Part shown: one piece after another, positions 1-8,334 of the stretch | Layout of the letters: every line of letters begins with the position of its first letter | Position numbering within the stretch: the first letter of the stretch is position 1 | Origin: JAAYPI01 sp963668615 | GTDB taxonomy: Bacteria > Bacteroidota > Bacteroidia > Bacteroidales > Paludibacteraceae | Length of the DNA: 64,000 nt | NCBI GenBank assembly: GCA_963668615.2 | Contig: CAXXCL010000003.1 | Span: forward strand, 248,001-312,000 | Direction of reading: 5' to 3' | Made by a program: the position numbers and the translations under genes | Notes under the pieces: model-generated | What the model saw: the letters and a program-made list of their open reading frames with translations, nothing else | The model's database searches: none | What the model was told of the DNA's origin: nothing

Positions 1-1
1 C

Positions 2-196
2 ATTGATTTTTATCCTGATGCTATCATCCAAATTTTTGACAGATTTGGAAAAGAATTGATTTCTTACCATGGCGATGATTTAGGATGGGATGGGATGTAT
101 GATGGCAAGATGATGATGACCACGGACTACTGGTACCTCATTACAATAGATGAAATAACAAAAGTAATTTCAGGACACTTTACCTTAAAAAGATAA
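2..196 (+). CDS. T9SS type B sorting domain protein, C-terminal fragment
   Basis: The reading frame is open from base 2 to a TAA at 194-196, so this is the last 64 codons of a gene that begins outside the window. The visible part matches the end of the gliding-motility-associated C-terminal domain (type B T9SS signal): a DRFGK turn, a GWDGMYDGK turn, a YWYLI strand and the terminal ISGHFTLKR. That domain directs outer-membrane translocation by the type IX system. The last residues (SGHFTLKR) are shared with the protein at 17685-19481, so the two are paralogues at least in this domain. The function of the missing N-terminal part cannot be inferred. Confidence 0.85.
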   Translation: MDFYPDAIIQIFDRFGKELISYHGDDLGWDGMYDGKMMMTTDYWYLITIDEITKVISGHFTLKR

Positions 197-201
197 TGAG
201 C

Positions 202-246
202 AAGAACACCTAAATCTCTTAATATTAAGGCGTTCTTACTTATTTT
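202..246 (+). terminator. Probable intrinsic terminator after the T9SS cargo fragment
   Basis: An imperfect hairpin (AAGAACACC paired with GGCGTTCTT, loop of about 18 nt) begins six bases after the stop codon and is followed by a T-rich stretch (ACTTATTTT). Confidence 0.5.
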
Positions 247-455
247 CGAATATGTTTTAGAATAAAAAACATGTATGCTCATGTTTTGTACAGAGGAATC
301 TATTCTTTTCAAAAATCTTGAATGTACACAGTTTAAAAACATTCAACTAAAGAAAAATGACAAAAGTATTTATATTATCCTTTTTTGGAGACGGATCTTT
401 TTTTTCCATGGATTCTACTAAAAAGGTGGCCTTTTGTAAAATAATTTAAAAAAAG

Positions 456-486
456 TTTCATATAAAGAAATATCTTTTTACATTTG
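456..486 (+). promoter_or_regulatory. Bacteroidota-type promoter
   Basis: TTTC at 456-459, a 19-bp spacer and TACATTTG at 479-486 fit the Bacteroidota consensus (TTTG, N19-21, TAnnTTTG). Transcription would start near 493. No gene starts until 1029, so the transcript is either a long leader or a separate small RNA. Confidence 0.55.
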
Positions 487-634
487 CAGGTGGAGAACTC
501 CCTAACGAGTCAACTTTTAGCACATTATCCGTCTTTCAAATTCAATCTTGAGCATGCATATTTTCAAAAAAAATACTAGCACCGATTTAAGTTCTTTTAA
601 CAGCCAGATGTTGTTAATCGGTGAAAATATGTTA

Positions 635-651
635 AGAGAGAGAGAGAGAGA
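635..651 (+). repeat. (AG)8 dinucleotide tract
   Basis: Seventeen bases of alternating A and G lie in the untranslated region between the promoter at 456-486 and the hairpin at 739. Such tracts can change length by slippage; any effect here would be on RNA structure and not on a reading frame. Confidence 0.8.
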
Positions 652-738
652 CTCACCTAGCGTGCACACGCGAGAAATCTAATAATACTTACCATTTTAG
701 CAAAGAAATTATATATAATTTTTTTGCTAAAAATATAA

Positions 739-785
739 CAAAGCCATTGCAAGAAGAAATTTCTTGCAATGGCTTTGCTTTTTGT
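739..785 (+). terminator. Perfect 17-bp stem hairpin with T-rich tail
   Basis: CAAAGCCATTGCAAGAA (739-755) is perfectly complementary to TTCTTGCAATGGCTTTG (761-777) across a five-base loop. CTTTTTG follows. This is a strong intrinsic-terminator candidate, and the first of three hairpins in a row before the gene at 1029. Confidence 0.6.
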
Positions 786-810
786 GCCATACCAACAAGT
801 CGGTTTGGTA

Positions 811-985
811 TTCCGGCTTTTGCGGGCACTTCCTGTTTAGCTTCAATGGGCAGGGAGTGCCTTTTTCATTGCATGTATTTTCCCTTGTTTTTGTTTTCTC
901 CATGGCAGTTGGTTTTAGCATTTCCGGCTGCCGCAAGCACTTCCTGTATGCCATCACATAGCAGGGAAGTGCTTTTTGTTGTATG
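811..985 (+). repeat. Two diverged 111-bp tandem repeats, each carrying a hairpin
   Basis: TTCCGGC at 811 and 922 and GCACTTCCTG at 826 and 937 recur with a 111-bp period. In each copy GCACTTCCTG pairs with a downstream CAGGGAGTGC (851-860) or CAGGGAAGTGC (962-972), and a run of T follows. A related ATTGCATGTAT / GTTGTATGTAT string lies after each run. The loops differ while the stems are kept, which suggests the fold is selected. They could be tandem terminators or a small structured repeat family. Confidence 0.6.
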
Positions 986-1028
986 TATCTTCTCTAGATA
1001 TTATTTATTCACCAAACAAAGTAAAATT

Positions 1029-1805
1029 ATGAAAGTAAAAATGTTTTTAATCTATCTGGCGGCCATGCTGCTTTCGGTATCAGTGGTTCATGCACAGAAA
1101 AATGTAGGTATTGGAACAGCGACACCTCAAGGAGCTCTTGACGTAAGCAGTACCACAGGGTGCTTTATTCCGCCCCGTATGACCACAACCCAACGAGACG
1201 ATTTGGTATCTCCGCCTACAGGAGCCTTGATTTTTAATACCACTCTTACCCAATATCAGAATAATACAGGAACTCCAAGTGCTCCTTTTTGGAGTGCATG
1301 GGCGACCGTTGCAACCACTGTAAATAGTTGCATGATTAGGACTCGAATATCTGAAATGTCAAATATTCATCCTTCTAAAATGTCAGATGTTCCTCCTGTA
1401 TTGTCAGTAATACCATGTACAGACCAATTGTTTGATAATACAGGGGGTTATGTTACTTATAATGCTGACGGGTCTTACACACTGAAAAAAGGCAAAATTT
1501 ATAAGCTTGAATTTAGTGCAGGATTTATTCGAGGAAGCAGTACCACTGATACTTATGCACGTTTTCAATGGTATAATGTTACAACCGGAAATTATCTTGG
1601 TGCTACGCAGCATCAGGAGTTTGTGACATCCGGTAGTGTAATAGGCACAGCTTCTTCCGCTGCCATAGCCGTTTTGGATAATACGAGTGCGATTGCTGAT
1701 GTTATTGTTTCGCCACTATATAAAAGTGGTGATACGATTAGTGAGTTTGGAGATGCAGAGGCCGGAACTAATTTCCCCATAGTAGTGATAACCATTATGA
1801 ACTAG
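1029..1805 (+). CDS. Secreted surface protein with VGIGT-type head and jelly-roll-like tail
   Basis: The product has 258 residues. The start at 1029 is chosen because it gives a clean signal peptide (MKVKMFLIYLAAMLLSVSVV ending VHAQ); the frame is open upstream to 747 but crosses the hairpin repeats and gives no plausible N-terminus. The mature protein begins with NVGIGTATPQGALDVSS, the head motif common in Bacteroidota surface and tail-fibre-like proteins, followed by IPPRMTT. The second half is a beta-rich stretch (about residues 130-258), possibly a C1q/TNF-like jelly roll. No T9SS sorting domain is visible. Export is probably by Sec to the periplasm or outer membrane. The function is unknown; a structural or adhesive role is an inference. 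Confidence 0.75.
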   Translation: MKVKMFLIYLAAMLLSVSVVHAQKNVGIGTATPQGALDVSSTTGCFIPPRMTTTQRDDLVSPPTGALIFNTTLTQYQNNTGTPSAPFWSAWATVATTVNSCMIRTRISEMSNIHPSKMSDVPPVLSVIPCTDQLFDNTGGYVTYNADGSYTLKKGKIYKLEFSAGFIRGSSTTDTYARFQWYNVTTGNYLGATQHQEFVTSGSVIGTASSAAIAVLDNTSAIADVIVSPLYKSGDTISEFGDAEAGTNFPIVVITIMN

Positions 1806-1904
1806 TAAGTAACTAAAAAACTGACCTTACAAAACACACCTGTCGAGAGGTATTTGCAAAACGTGCCAATGGGGGAAGTTACTTAATCCTTGAATTTTTA
1901 TATA

Positions 1905-1950
1905 AATTAGGAGCATACTTTGTTAAAAAGTATGCTCCTAATTATTGTCC
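1905..1950. terminator. Bidirectional hairpin between convergent genes
   Basis: AATTAGGAGCATACTT (1905-1920) is perfectly complementary to AAGTATGCTCCTAATT (1929-1944) around an eight-base loop. It sits between the plus-strand gene ending at 1805 and xseB ending at 2039. Its position suggests shared termination, though the T tails are poor. Confidence 0.6.
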
Positions 1951-2038
1951 AGGTGACAAAATTCAAACTACTACTATCTACTAAAGAAATATATTACCAC
2001 AAATTGATGTTACATATCTTAATCCTAAAAAGAACAAA

Positions 2039-2236
2039 CTAACTCTTCACCATTATTTTTTGCACCTCTTCGTCTACAGTTTTAAGACGTTGTTTACAAA
2101 ACTCGATTAATTCGGTTGCTTGTTTTATTTGTTCCAAAAGAGTATCCATACTCAGTTCTTCATTTTCTATTTGTTTCACGATATTTTCCAGTTCACAAAT
2201 AGCTTGGTCATAACTTTCAGGTTTAGTTTTTTTCAT
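2039..2236 (-). CDS. xseB: Exodeoxyribonuclease VII small subunit
   Basis: The product has 65 residues, the usual length of the family. The fold is a two-helix hairpin: SYDQAICELENIVKQIENEE is the conserved first helix, and LLEQIKQATELIEFCKQRL the second. Several small subunits bind each XseA to form the exonuclease that degrades single-stranded DNA from both ends into short oligonucleotides. It starts 12 bp after the xseA stop and is surely cotranscribed with it. Confidence 0.93.
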   Translation of the reverse strand: MKKTKPESYDQAICELENIVKQIENEELSMDTLLEQIKQATELIEFCKQRLKTVDEEVQKIMVKS

Positions 2237-2248
2237 ATATCGTTTTAG

Positions 2249-3484
2249 TTATAATTTGGTAATGATACTTTCCACCGAACCATCATATAATATGGTGGTA
2301 ATATTATCTCCCACTGTTATTTGTTCCTTTCGAACAATCTTACCATCTTTTAGGGTAATGGAATAGCCTTTTTTGAGTAAGTTATAAGGAGAAAGCAATT
2401 CAAGTTGCTTTTCTAAAGAAAGCAGTTTCTGATATTTTTTTTCCAACAACTGTTTTAGCAATAGGTTTATTTTAAAGGAATTATTTTCAATTAAATGATG
2501 CTGTTTTTCTATTTTTCGCTTGGCAGACCAGGGTAACGTTACCAACAAATTTTCCAAATAATTTTTATTATTTTGTAACAAATAGAGAACAGCTTCCGAC
2601 AAAGATTGTTGCATAAAGAACAATTCAGCTTCCGTTTCTTCCATCTTTTGAATAATATATTGAGCCGTCGCAGTAGGAGTTTTCAAACTTTTAGAAGTAA
2701 CCATATCCAAAACAGAAACATTCCTTTCATGACCGATTCCACTAAAAATTGGTAATGGAAATTGCGTACAATGATATGCTAAATTATACGCATCGAAACA
2801 GCTCAAATCGGAGGTAGAACCTCCACCCCTTATAATGACGACTACATCAAAAAGGTCTCTTTTATCATATATTTTCTCAAGAGCTGCTATAATAGAAGTC
2901 TCAGTATCTTTTCCTTGCATAGAAGCCGGAAAAATATTGGTATAAAAAACATAACCGCTCTCTTCTAATTGGTGACAAAAATCGCCATATCCGGCAGCTG
3001 TTTCCGATGAAATAATAGCAATACGTTGCAATAATTTGGGCAATGGCAATTCTTTGTTCATATCCATAACGCCTTCTTCCTGTAATTTCTGAATTACCAG
3101 AGCTCTTTTGCGAGCAATATCTCCCATGGTATAACTTGGGTCAATATCCTTTATATTAAGACTGTAACCATAGGCTTCGTGAAAGGTCACCTCTACTTTT
3201 ACAAGTACTTTCATTCCTACAGCTATTTGTTCACCCGTTGTAGTTTCAAAATAAGGTCTGATCATTTTGTAAGCGAATGACCAAATCATGGCTTTAGCAC
3301 GAGCAACAATATTGATGGAAGATTCATCTTTTTCAACTAATTCCAGATAACAATGCCCCGAACTATTTTCATGGAATTCACTAATTTCGGCACATATCCA
3401 TTGTGGCTCGACAATTTGTTGTGTGAGAATATTTTTGACTAAATTATTGAGTTGAAAAAGAGTTATGTGATCTTTATTCGTCAT
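2249..3484 (-). CDS. xseA: Exodeoxyribonuclease VII large subunit
   Basis: The product has 411 residues, typical for the family. An N-terminal OB fold (about 1-105, beginning TLFQLNNLVKNIL) is followed by the catalytic domain with the conserved RGGGSTSDL and FSGIGHE motifs near residues 225-255, then a coiled-coil region that binds XseB, and a C-terminal GYSITLKDGKIV strand. It lies downstream of the flavodoxin/ferredoxin gene with a two-base gap and upstream of xseB, so all four minus-strand genes here probably form one operon. Role: single-strand DNA degradation in repair. Confidence 0.95.
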   Translation of the reverse strand: MTNKDHITLFQLNNLVKNILTQQIVEPQWICAEISEFHENSSGHCYLELVEKDESSINIVARAKAMIWSFAYKMIRPYFETTTGEQIAVGMKVLVKVEVTFHEAYGYSLNIKDIDPSYTMGDIARKRALVIQKLQEEGVMDMNKELPLPKLLQRIAIISSETAAGYGDFCHQLEESGYVFYTNIFPASMQGKDTETSIIAALEKIYDKRDLFDVVVIIRGGGSTSDLSCFDAYNLAYHCTQFPLPIFSGIGHERNVSVLDMVTSKSLKTPTATAQYIIQKMEETEAELFFMQQSLSEAVLYLLQNNKNYLENLLVTLPWSAKRKIEKQHHLIENNSFKINLLLKQLLEKKYQKLLSLEKQLELLSPYNLLKKGYSITLKDGKIVRKEQITVGDNITTILYDGSVESIITKL

Positions 3485-3486
3485 AT

Positions 3487-4251
3487 TTAGGAATAAAAAT
3501 ATCGACCTTTTTTTACACTTAACTTACCGTATTCGATGGCCCTTTCAGGGCAACGATGTATGCAAGCCAAACACTGAGTACAATTATCTCCCCATATTGG
3601 TTTATTCTCTTTCAAACTAATATTTTTGGTAGGACAAACTTTTACGCACAACCCACAAGAGATACATTTATCCGTTGTGTAATAAGGCTTTGCATTAAGT
3701 GCATATTTGCAAAACAAAGGATAAATCAGATTCGACTTTAAACAAGGGAACGAACCTTGATGGTAAAAATTGATAGGTTGATTATTAGCAATGGCTTCTA
3801 TAATTTTGGGAACGGCTTCTTTGGCTTTTTGTTTTTTTGCTACTTCTACTTCTTTTGAGTCGACATCAAAAAATGGGAAAACGATGTAACTATTCGGCAT
3901 TTGAACGGAATATTTATGCGTAAGATTCCAACTCTTTTTTGCCAATTCTTTTTGAAAATGAGGCAGTGCAAACCCGCAGTCATCGCCACAAGAGCAAATA
4001 GCATACATCAAGTGATTGGCATAATTATCGAATTGTAACCTTTTCACAAAATCAAGCACAATGGGAGGAACTCCCCAAGAGTGTATTGGAAAAACAAAGC
4101 CAATCTTTTCATTTCTTTCAAGGAAGAACGTAATTTCAGCATTATTTGCAATAAGCAAATCGGATATCGAAAACAATTTATCCGAAAATGCCGCAGCACA
4201 TTCTTTGGCTATCCACAAAGAATTACCTGTTCCTGAAAAATAAAATATCAT
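3487..4251 (-). CDS. EFR1-type flavodoxin/ferredoxin fusion protein
   Basis: The product has 254 residues. The N-terminal half is a flavodoxin-like fold with the FMN phosphate loop FSGTGNS at residues 5-11. The C-terminal 75 residues carry two 4Fe-4S clusters, CISCGLCVKVCP and CTQCLACIHRCP. The family (EFR1) is common in anaerobes and probably moves electrons between a flavin and ferredoxin-type partners; its physiological partner is not known. ATGA overlap: the start at 4251 overlaps the stop of the MORN-repeat gene by four bases, indicating translational coupling. No membrane segment is visible, so it is cytosolic. Confidence 0.88.
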   Translation of the reverse strand: MIFYFSGTGNSLWIAKECAAAFSDKLFSISDLLIANNAEITFFLERNEKIGFVFPIHSWGVPPIVLDFVKRLQFDNYANHLMYAICSCGDDCGFALPHFQKELAKKSWNLTHKYSVQMPNSYIVFPFFDVDSKEVEVAKKQKAKEAVPKIIEAIANNQPINFYHQGSFPCLKSNLIYPLFCKYALNAKPYYTTDKCISCGLCVKVCPTKNISLKENKPIWGDNCTQCLACIHRCPERAIEYGKLSVKKGRYFYS

Positions 4252-5030
4252 TCTTCTGAACCTTTAGCGTTAGAATTAGAATTAGAGAAATACCCGTCAG
4301 GGTTGGTTAAATAATCACCCGGATCTTTAATATTTTTGTCTTTCTTTTCATTTTCGTCCATTTGATCCTGCAATTTCTTATCTAATTCTTTTTGGTTTAT
4401 AGCAACTCCATCTTTGTACTCTGCCTTCACATATAATCCATCATCTTTATACGTTTTCCAAATGCCTTCTTTTTTATCATTTACATATTGACCATCCTGA
4501 TCTAAATCGCCCGTTTCGTAGTATGATTTGTAAGGACCATCCAACTTCCCATTTTCATACGAATATTTCGCCAACACATTACCGTAAGGATAGTATTGAA
4601 TTCTTGGTCCATGCAACAAATCATTTTTATAATTTCTTCTCTCAAGAACTGTATTGTTTTCAGAATAAATAAGAGTTTCTCCTTCCCTTAGTCCATTTTC
4701 ATAATTTTCGACCATAAACACATATCCCTTATCCGCATAATACTTCCAAGCACCAGCCCTTTTGTCTCCAATAAAAAGACCCTTTGCGAACAATTTACCA
4801 TCTCCTTTATAATATTCAACGGATACAGAGTCTTTTGTACCAAAAATCTGCAAAGATTTCAATTTGCCATTTTCGTGATACCGCTTAAGTTGACCAACCG
4901 GGGTTCCATTCACAAAGTATCCTTCGTACACAAGATTTCCATTGGGATACTTTTTACTTTGATAGACAGGACTTTGTGCCACTCCCAAAACACTATAAAC
5001 AAATAGTGCAACAACAATTGTATATTTCAT
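4248..5030 (-). CDS. Secreted MORN/YwqK-type repeat protein
   Basis: The product has 260 residues from the ATG at 5030. That start gives the signal peptide MKYTIVVALFVYSVLGVAQS; an upstream in-frame extension to 5138 would bury it. The mature part is a run of about seven 20-25 residue MORN-2 repeats of the form YPNGNLVYEGYFVNG, YYETGDLDQDGQY and KDDGLYVKAEY. The tail (residues 215-260) is charged and low in complexity. MORN-2 proteins of Bacteroidota are usually exported and of unknown function. It is the first gene of the four-gene operon that ends with xseB. Confidence 0.8.
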   Translation of the reverse strand: MKYTIVVALFVYSVLGVAQSPVYQSKKYPNGNLVYEGYFVNGTPVGQLKRYHENGKLKSLQIFGTKDSVSVEYYKGDGKLFAKGLFIGDKRAGAWKYYADKGYVFMVENYENGLREGETLIYSENNTVLERRNYKNDLLHGPRIQYYPYGNVLAKYSYENGKLDGPYKSYYETGDLDQDGQYVNDKKEGIWKTYKDDGLYVKAEYKDGVAINQKELDKKLQDQMDENEKKDKNIKDPGDYLTNPDGYFSNSNSNAKGSEE

Positions 5031-5375
5031 TTTATTCTGAATTATCATAAAACTCAAAAACATTCTATTCGCGAAGATAGTGTTTTTTGATATGATAACT
5101 AAATTAATAAGCAAATTTATATTCATTGCATTTTTCACTTTTTTAATTGCTCTTTATACAAAATAAGATTTTATTCATGCTTCTTCGCAAGCAAAAAAAT
5201 TAATTTAATAAGATGCAAATGTTAAAAAAATCGCAAAAAACAACTTATTTTCATTTTTTTTAAGTAAAAAGTGCTTTTATAACTGTTTTTTATTACATTT
5301 GTTACATTAAAATTAATCTGAAAAACAGGTTAATTTTTGTTGTTCTACATTTGATAACCTATAATCAATACGTTC
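5031..5375. promoter_or_regulatory. Divergent intergenic region with promoters
   Basis: This 345-bp AT-rich spacer separates two divergent operons. On the plus strand, TACATTTG occurs at 5294-5301 and again at 5346-5353; both match the Bacteroidota -7 element and the nearer one would start transcription about 17 bases before the ATG at 5376. On the minus strand, TATCTTCG (5079-5072) is a weaker match ahead of the ATG at 5030. No gene or strong hairpin is visible in between. Confidence 0.5.
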
Positions 5376-8306
5376 ATGAAAAAAAGATCATTTTTCTTTA
5401 TTTGCTCACAAATGAAGAATCTTAAGCTAACGACACATATTCGTTTGCTTTTTTTGGGGGCATTTCTTTTTTGCATTTCACCTACTTGGGCTCTAGTTCA
5501 AATTACTGGAATTTCAACTCAATCGACATCATGCTATGGTTCCTCTGATGGGACAATTGTTGTAACAGCAACGGGAGGTTCAGGAACACTTAAGTATAGC
5601 CTTGATAATTTTGTTACTCAACAAGGAAGCAATATTTTCACTAATCTAGTACAAGGAAGCTATACCGTTTATGTTAGAGATGCTAGTAATGAAAGTGATT
5701 CCGATTGGGAAACCGCAAGTATTTCACAGCCTAATATTCTACAGATAGATGGTACTGTTACTACGCAAAATACTTGTTCGGCATCTCCAAATGGAACAAT
5801 AACCGCGAATGTTTCGGGAGGTACTACTCCTTACACATATAGTTTATCAAACACTTACTCACCTTCTCAATCTGCCAGCGTTTTTACGGGACTTTCTTCC
5901 GGTAATTATACCGTTTTTGTGAAAGATGCTAAAAACTGCACAGCTCAAACTCTAACCAATAGCGTTGTGATTACACAAAACGTCGTTGCTTTAAATAATA
6001 CGCCTACAGTCACCAATGCCACCTGCTATGGAGGACAAGGTTCTGTATTGATTGAAATTACAGGAGGAAGCAAATATCCTTCAGGCGATCCGTACCTCAT
6101 TACTCTTACAAAAGATAATCAAGCATTTTCTATAACAAACAAAACTTTTGTAAGTGGAAATCCTGTTACTACCCTGACAATAACAAATTTACCTAAAGGA
6201 ATTTATAGCGGTTCTATCAATGATGCAACGGGATGCCCTATCACAGTTGCGTTTGAAGTTACTGAACCAACACAAGTAACAGCTTTTGCCCAAAATGTTA
6301 AAAGCAACACTTGTGCATCAGATTCTATGGGCTCTCTAGATATATTAATAGTTGGTGGAGTAGCTCCTTACACCGTAACTTGTACCTCTCCTGCTATTTT
6401 TAACGGAACTATTTTAACAACCGGATCAACATCAAAAATTACGGGTTTAGCAGCAGGAATCTACCAATTTTCTGTCGCCGACTCTAAAAGTTGTACAAGT
6501 GTACAGGCTCAAGTTTCTGCAACAATCACAGCGCCTACTGCCTTAACTTTTGACCCAACTAAAGATATTGTAAAAGGAGTTGAATGTAACGGAGGAACAA
6601 CAGGTACTATTCAAGTAGAGGCCCAAGGCGGAACAACTCCCTATTCCTATTCGATAAGTGCTAAAAACACCTTACTTTCTTATGGAAACAATACCGGTTT
6701 ATTTGAAGAACTTCCTGCTGATACTTTTTATGTAAAAGTAAAGGATGCGAATAATTGCATAACAAATCACAGCGATGTTATCGTAACTCAACCTGAATTA
6801 TTAAGTGCTGAATTAATGTCTACTACCAAAATCGTTTGTAAAGGACAAAAAACAGGCTCTGTCAAATTTAAGATTATCGATAGAATACAAGCTGCAGGAC
6901 TTTTAAAATCAGATACTACGAGCTATTACTCAGCAAAGTTATACAATATTACAAATGCAATTGAAGTAACTAGTGCCAACTTTACGATATCAAACAAATT
7001 GCATCCCGAATTAGTAGGATCACACAGAGAGCCGGTTCTTGATGCTGAAGGAGATTCTACTTATACAGCAGATTCTGTGCTAATAATGAGGAATGTTAAA
7101 GACACTCTTTGGACTCAAGGTTGTCACGAATCAACTAAAGAGGCTACAATCACAAACTACACGACTGACTTAAAAGGATTTGATTGTTATGACTATGTTA
7201 CCATTTCGGGTCTTGAGGAATGTGCTTATAGATTAGAACTTTACAAAGGGAATTGTATGATTGGAAAGTACTTTGAATTTGTGATCGGAAGGACAGGAGA
7301 TGTACCAACAGCAACTCTTAATGGTATAGCTCCGATGTGTGATGGTGTTGAAGTAACAATTACGCCAACAATAACAGCTGTCCCAGGAACCACCACTTAT
7401 AAATGGACATTAGAAGACGTCACGGTAGGAACAACAAAAAATCTAACCAAGACATTTATTTTGGAAGAAACCGGTCGTAAACTCAAATTAGAAACAACAA
7501 ATGCTTGTGGAACTGTTGAAACAAATAAAATTACAATTGCGGTATTTCCTCGTCCTACTGCTTCTATTACTACAGATAAAGAAGCTATTTGCGAAGGACA
7601 AAGCACAGACATGACGGTATTCTTGGCAGGTAAGGCTCCTTTCACATACACAGTTACCGGATATGACCCTGTTACAACCCTGAACGTTTCTGAAACACAG
7701 GTCATAACACCTACCAGTTCAACTAGTCTGACGATTGAGTCATTGACTGATGCTAATTGTACTGCAACAGCTGCTGACATTACAGGCACAAATATCACCG
7801 TTTACCCAAAACCTATCTTCAATACAGACCTACAAATACCGGAACCAATGGTTAGCGGACGGTACATTACGGCTACTATTACCCCGGGATTTCTTGAATA
7901 TAATTTATGGATAAACAATGTTCCTGTCGAATCTGTTGAAGGACAGTCTAACATTTTCAAATATAAAGATTTTGTTTATGGAACTTCCTCAAACGTTTTT
8001 GATACAAAAATTGTTGATACTAACGGTTGTAAATGGGATTCAACAATGACCACTGATATTACTTCAGTAATATTCCCTAATATTTTCACTCCGAATAATG
8101 ATGGTGTAAATGATGTTTTCTTGGAAGGTTATAATCTTCGTGTATATGACCGACTTGGAAACCTTCTATACATAGGTACAAATGGTTGGGATGGTTCCCA
8201 TAATGGAGTGATAGTAAATAGCGGTGTGTATCTGTACACCGTAGAAGTCCCCGATGAACAGGGAAAAGTAGTTGTTATAAAGAACACGGTTATGCTTGAA
8301 AAATAA
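5376..8306 (+). CDS. Large SprB-repeat adhesin-like protein with T9SS type B sorting domain
   Basis: The product has 976 residues. It begins with a signal peptide; the ATG at 5412 (residue 13) is an equally good start. Five or six SprB-type repeats follow between about residues 45 and 500, each opening with a cysteine motif (SCYGSSDGTI, CSASPNGTI, CYGGQGSV, CASDSMGSL, CNGGTTGTI) and a GGTTPY-like turn. Ig/PKD-like segments lie at about 690-830. Residues 900-976 are the gliding-motility-associated C-terminal domain (FPNIFTPNNDGVNDVF, YDRLGNL, GWDGSHNG). Such proteins cross the outer membrane by T9SS and are displayed on the surface. The genes downstream encode a PorE-like OmpA and a PorP/SprF protein, the usual partners. 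Whether the cell glides cannot be told. Confidence 0.9.
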   Translation: MKKRSFFFICSQMKNLKLTTHIRLLFLGAFLFCISPTWALVQITGISTQSTSCYGSSDGTIVVTATGGSGTLKYSLDNFVTQQGSNIFTNLVQGSYTVYVRDASNESDSDWETASISQPNILQIDGTVTTQNTCSASPNGTITANVSGGTTPYTYSLSNTYSPSQSASVFTGLSSGNYTVFVKDAKNCTAQTLTNSVVITQNVVALNNTPTVTNATCYGGQGSVLIEITGGSKYPSGDPYLITLTKDNQAFSITNKTFVSGNPVTTLTITNLPKGIYSGSINDATGCPITVAFEVTEPTQVTAFAQNVKSNTCASDSMGSLDILIVGGVAPYTVTCTSPAIFNGTILTTGSTSKITGLAAGIYQFSVADSKSCTSVQAQVSATITAPTALTFDPTKDIVKGVECNGGTTGTIQVEAQGGTTPYSYSISAKNTLLSYGNNTGLFEELPADTFYVKVKDANNCITNHSDVIVTQPELLSAELMSTTKIVCKGQKTGSVKFKIIDRIQAAGLLKSDTTSYYSAKLYNITNAIEVTSANFTISNKLHPELVGSHREPVLDAEGDSTYTADSVLIMRNVKDTLWTQGCHESTKEATITNYTTDLKGFDCYDYVTISGLEECAYRLELYKGNCMIGKYFEFVIGRTGDVPTATLNGIAPMCDGVEVTITPTITAVPGTTTYKWTLEDVTVGTTKNLTKTFILEETGRKLKLETTNACGTVETNKITIAVFPRPTASITTDKEAICEGQSTDMTVFLAGKAPFTYTVTGYDPVTTLNVSETQVITPTSSTSLTIESLTDANCTATAADITGTNITVYPKPIFNTDLQIPEPMVSGRYITATITPGFLEYNLWINNVPVESVEGQSNIFKYKDFVYGTSSNVFDTKIVDTNGCKWDSTMTTDITSVIFPNIFTPNNDGVNDVFLEGYNLRVYDRLGNLLYIGTNGWDGSHNGVIVNSGVYLYTVEVPDEQGKVVVIKNTVMLEK

Positions 8307-8334
8307 ATAGTAAACTATAATACACTTTAAAAAC

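Larger units (their letters stand above)
493..785 (+). ncRNA. Candidate small RNA or long leader
   Basis: This stretch lies between a good promoter (456-486) and the first of three hairpins with T-rich tails (739-785). It has no convincing reading frame. It contains an (AG)8 tract. The region is unlike its neighbours in composition: it has GC-richer patches such as 651-670 within AT-rich DNA. No known RNA family is recognised. It could equally be the 5' part of a 530-nt leader of the gene at 1029. Confidence 0.25.

Noticed and set aside
747..1028. In-frame 94-codon extension of the surface protein at 1029
   Set aside because: The extension crosses the hairpin repeats, has no signal peptide and would bury the clear signal peptide at 1029.
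7397..7798. 133-codon open frame on the minus strand
   Set aside because: It is fully antisense to the SprB-like gene, whose frame, repeats and sorting domain are unambiguous.
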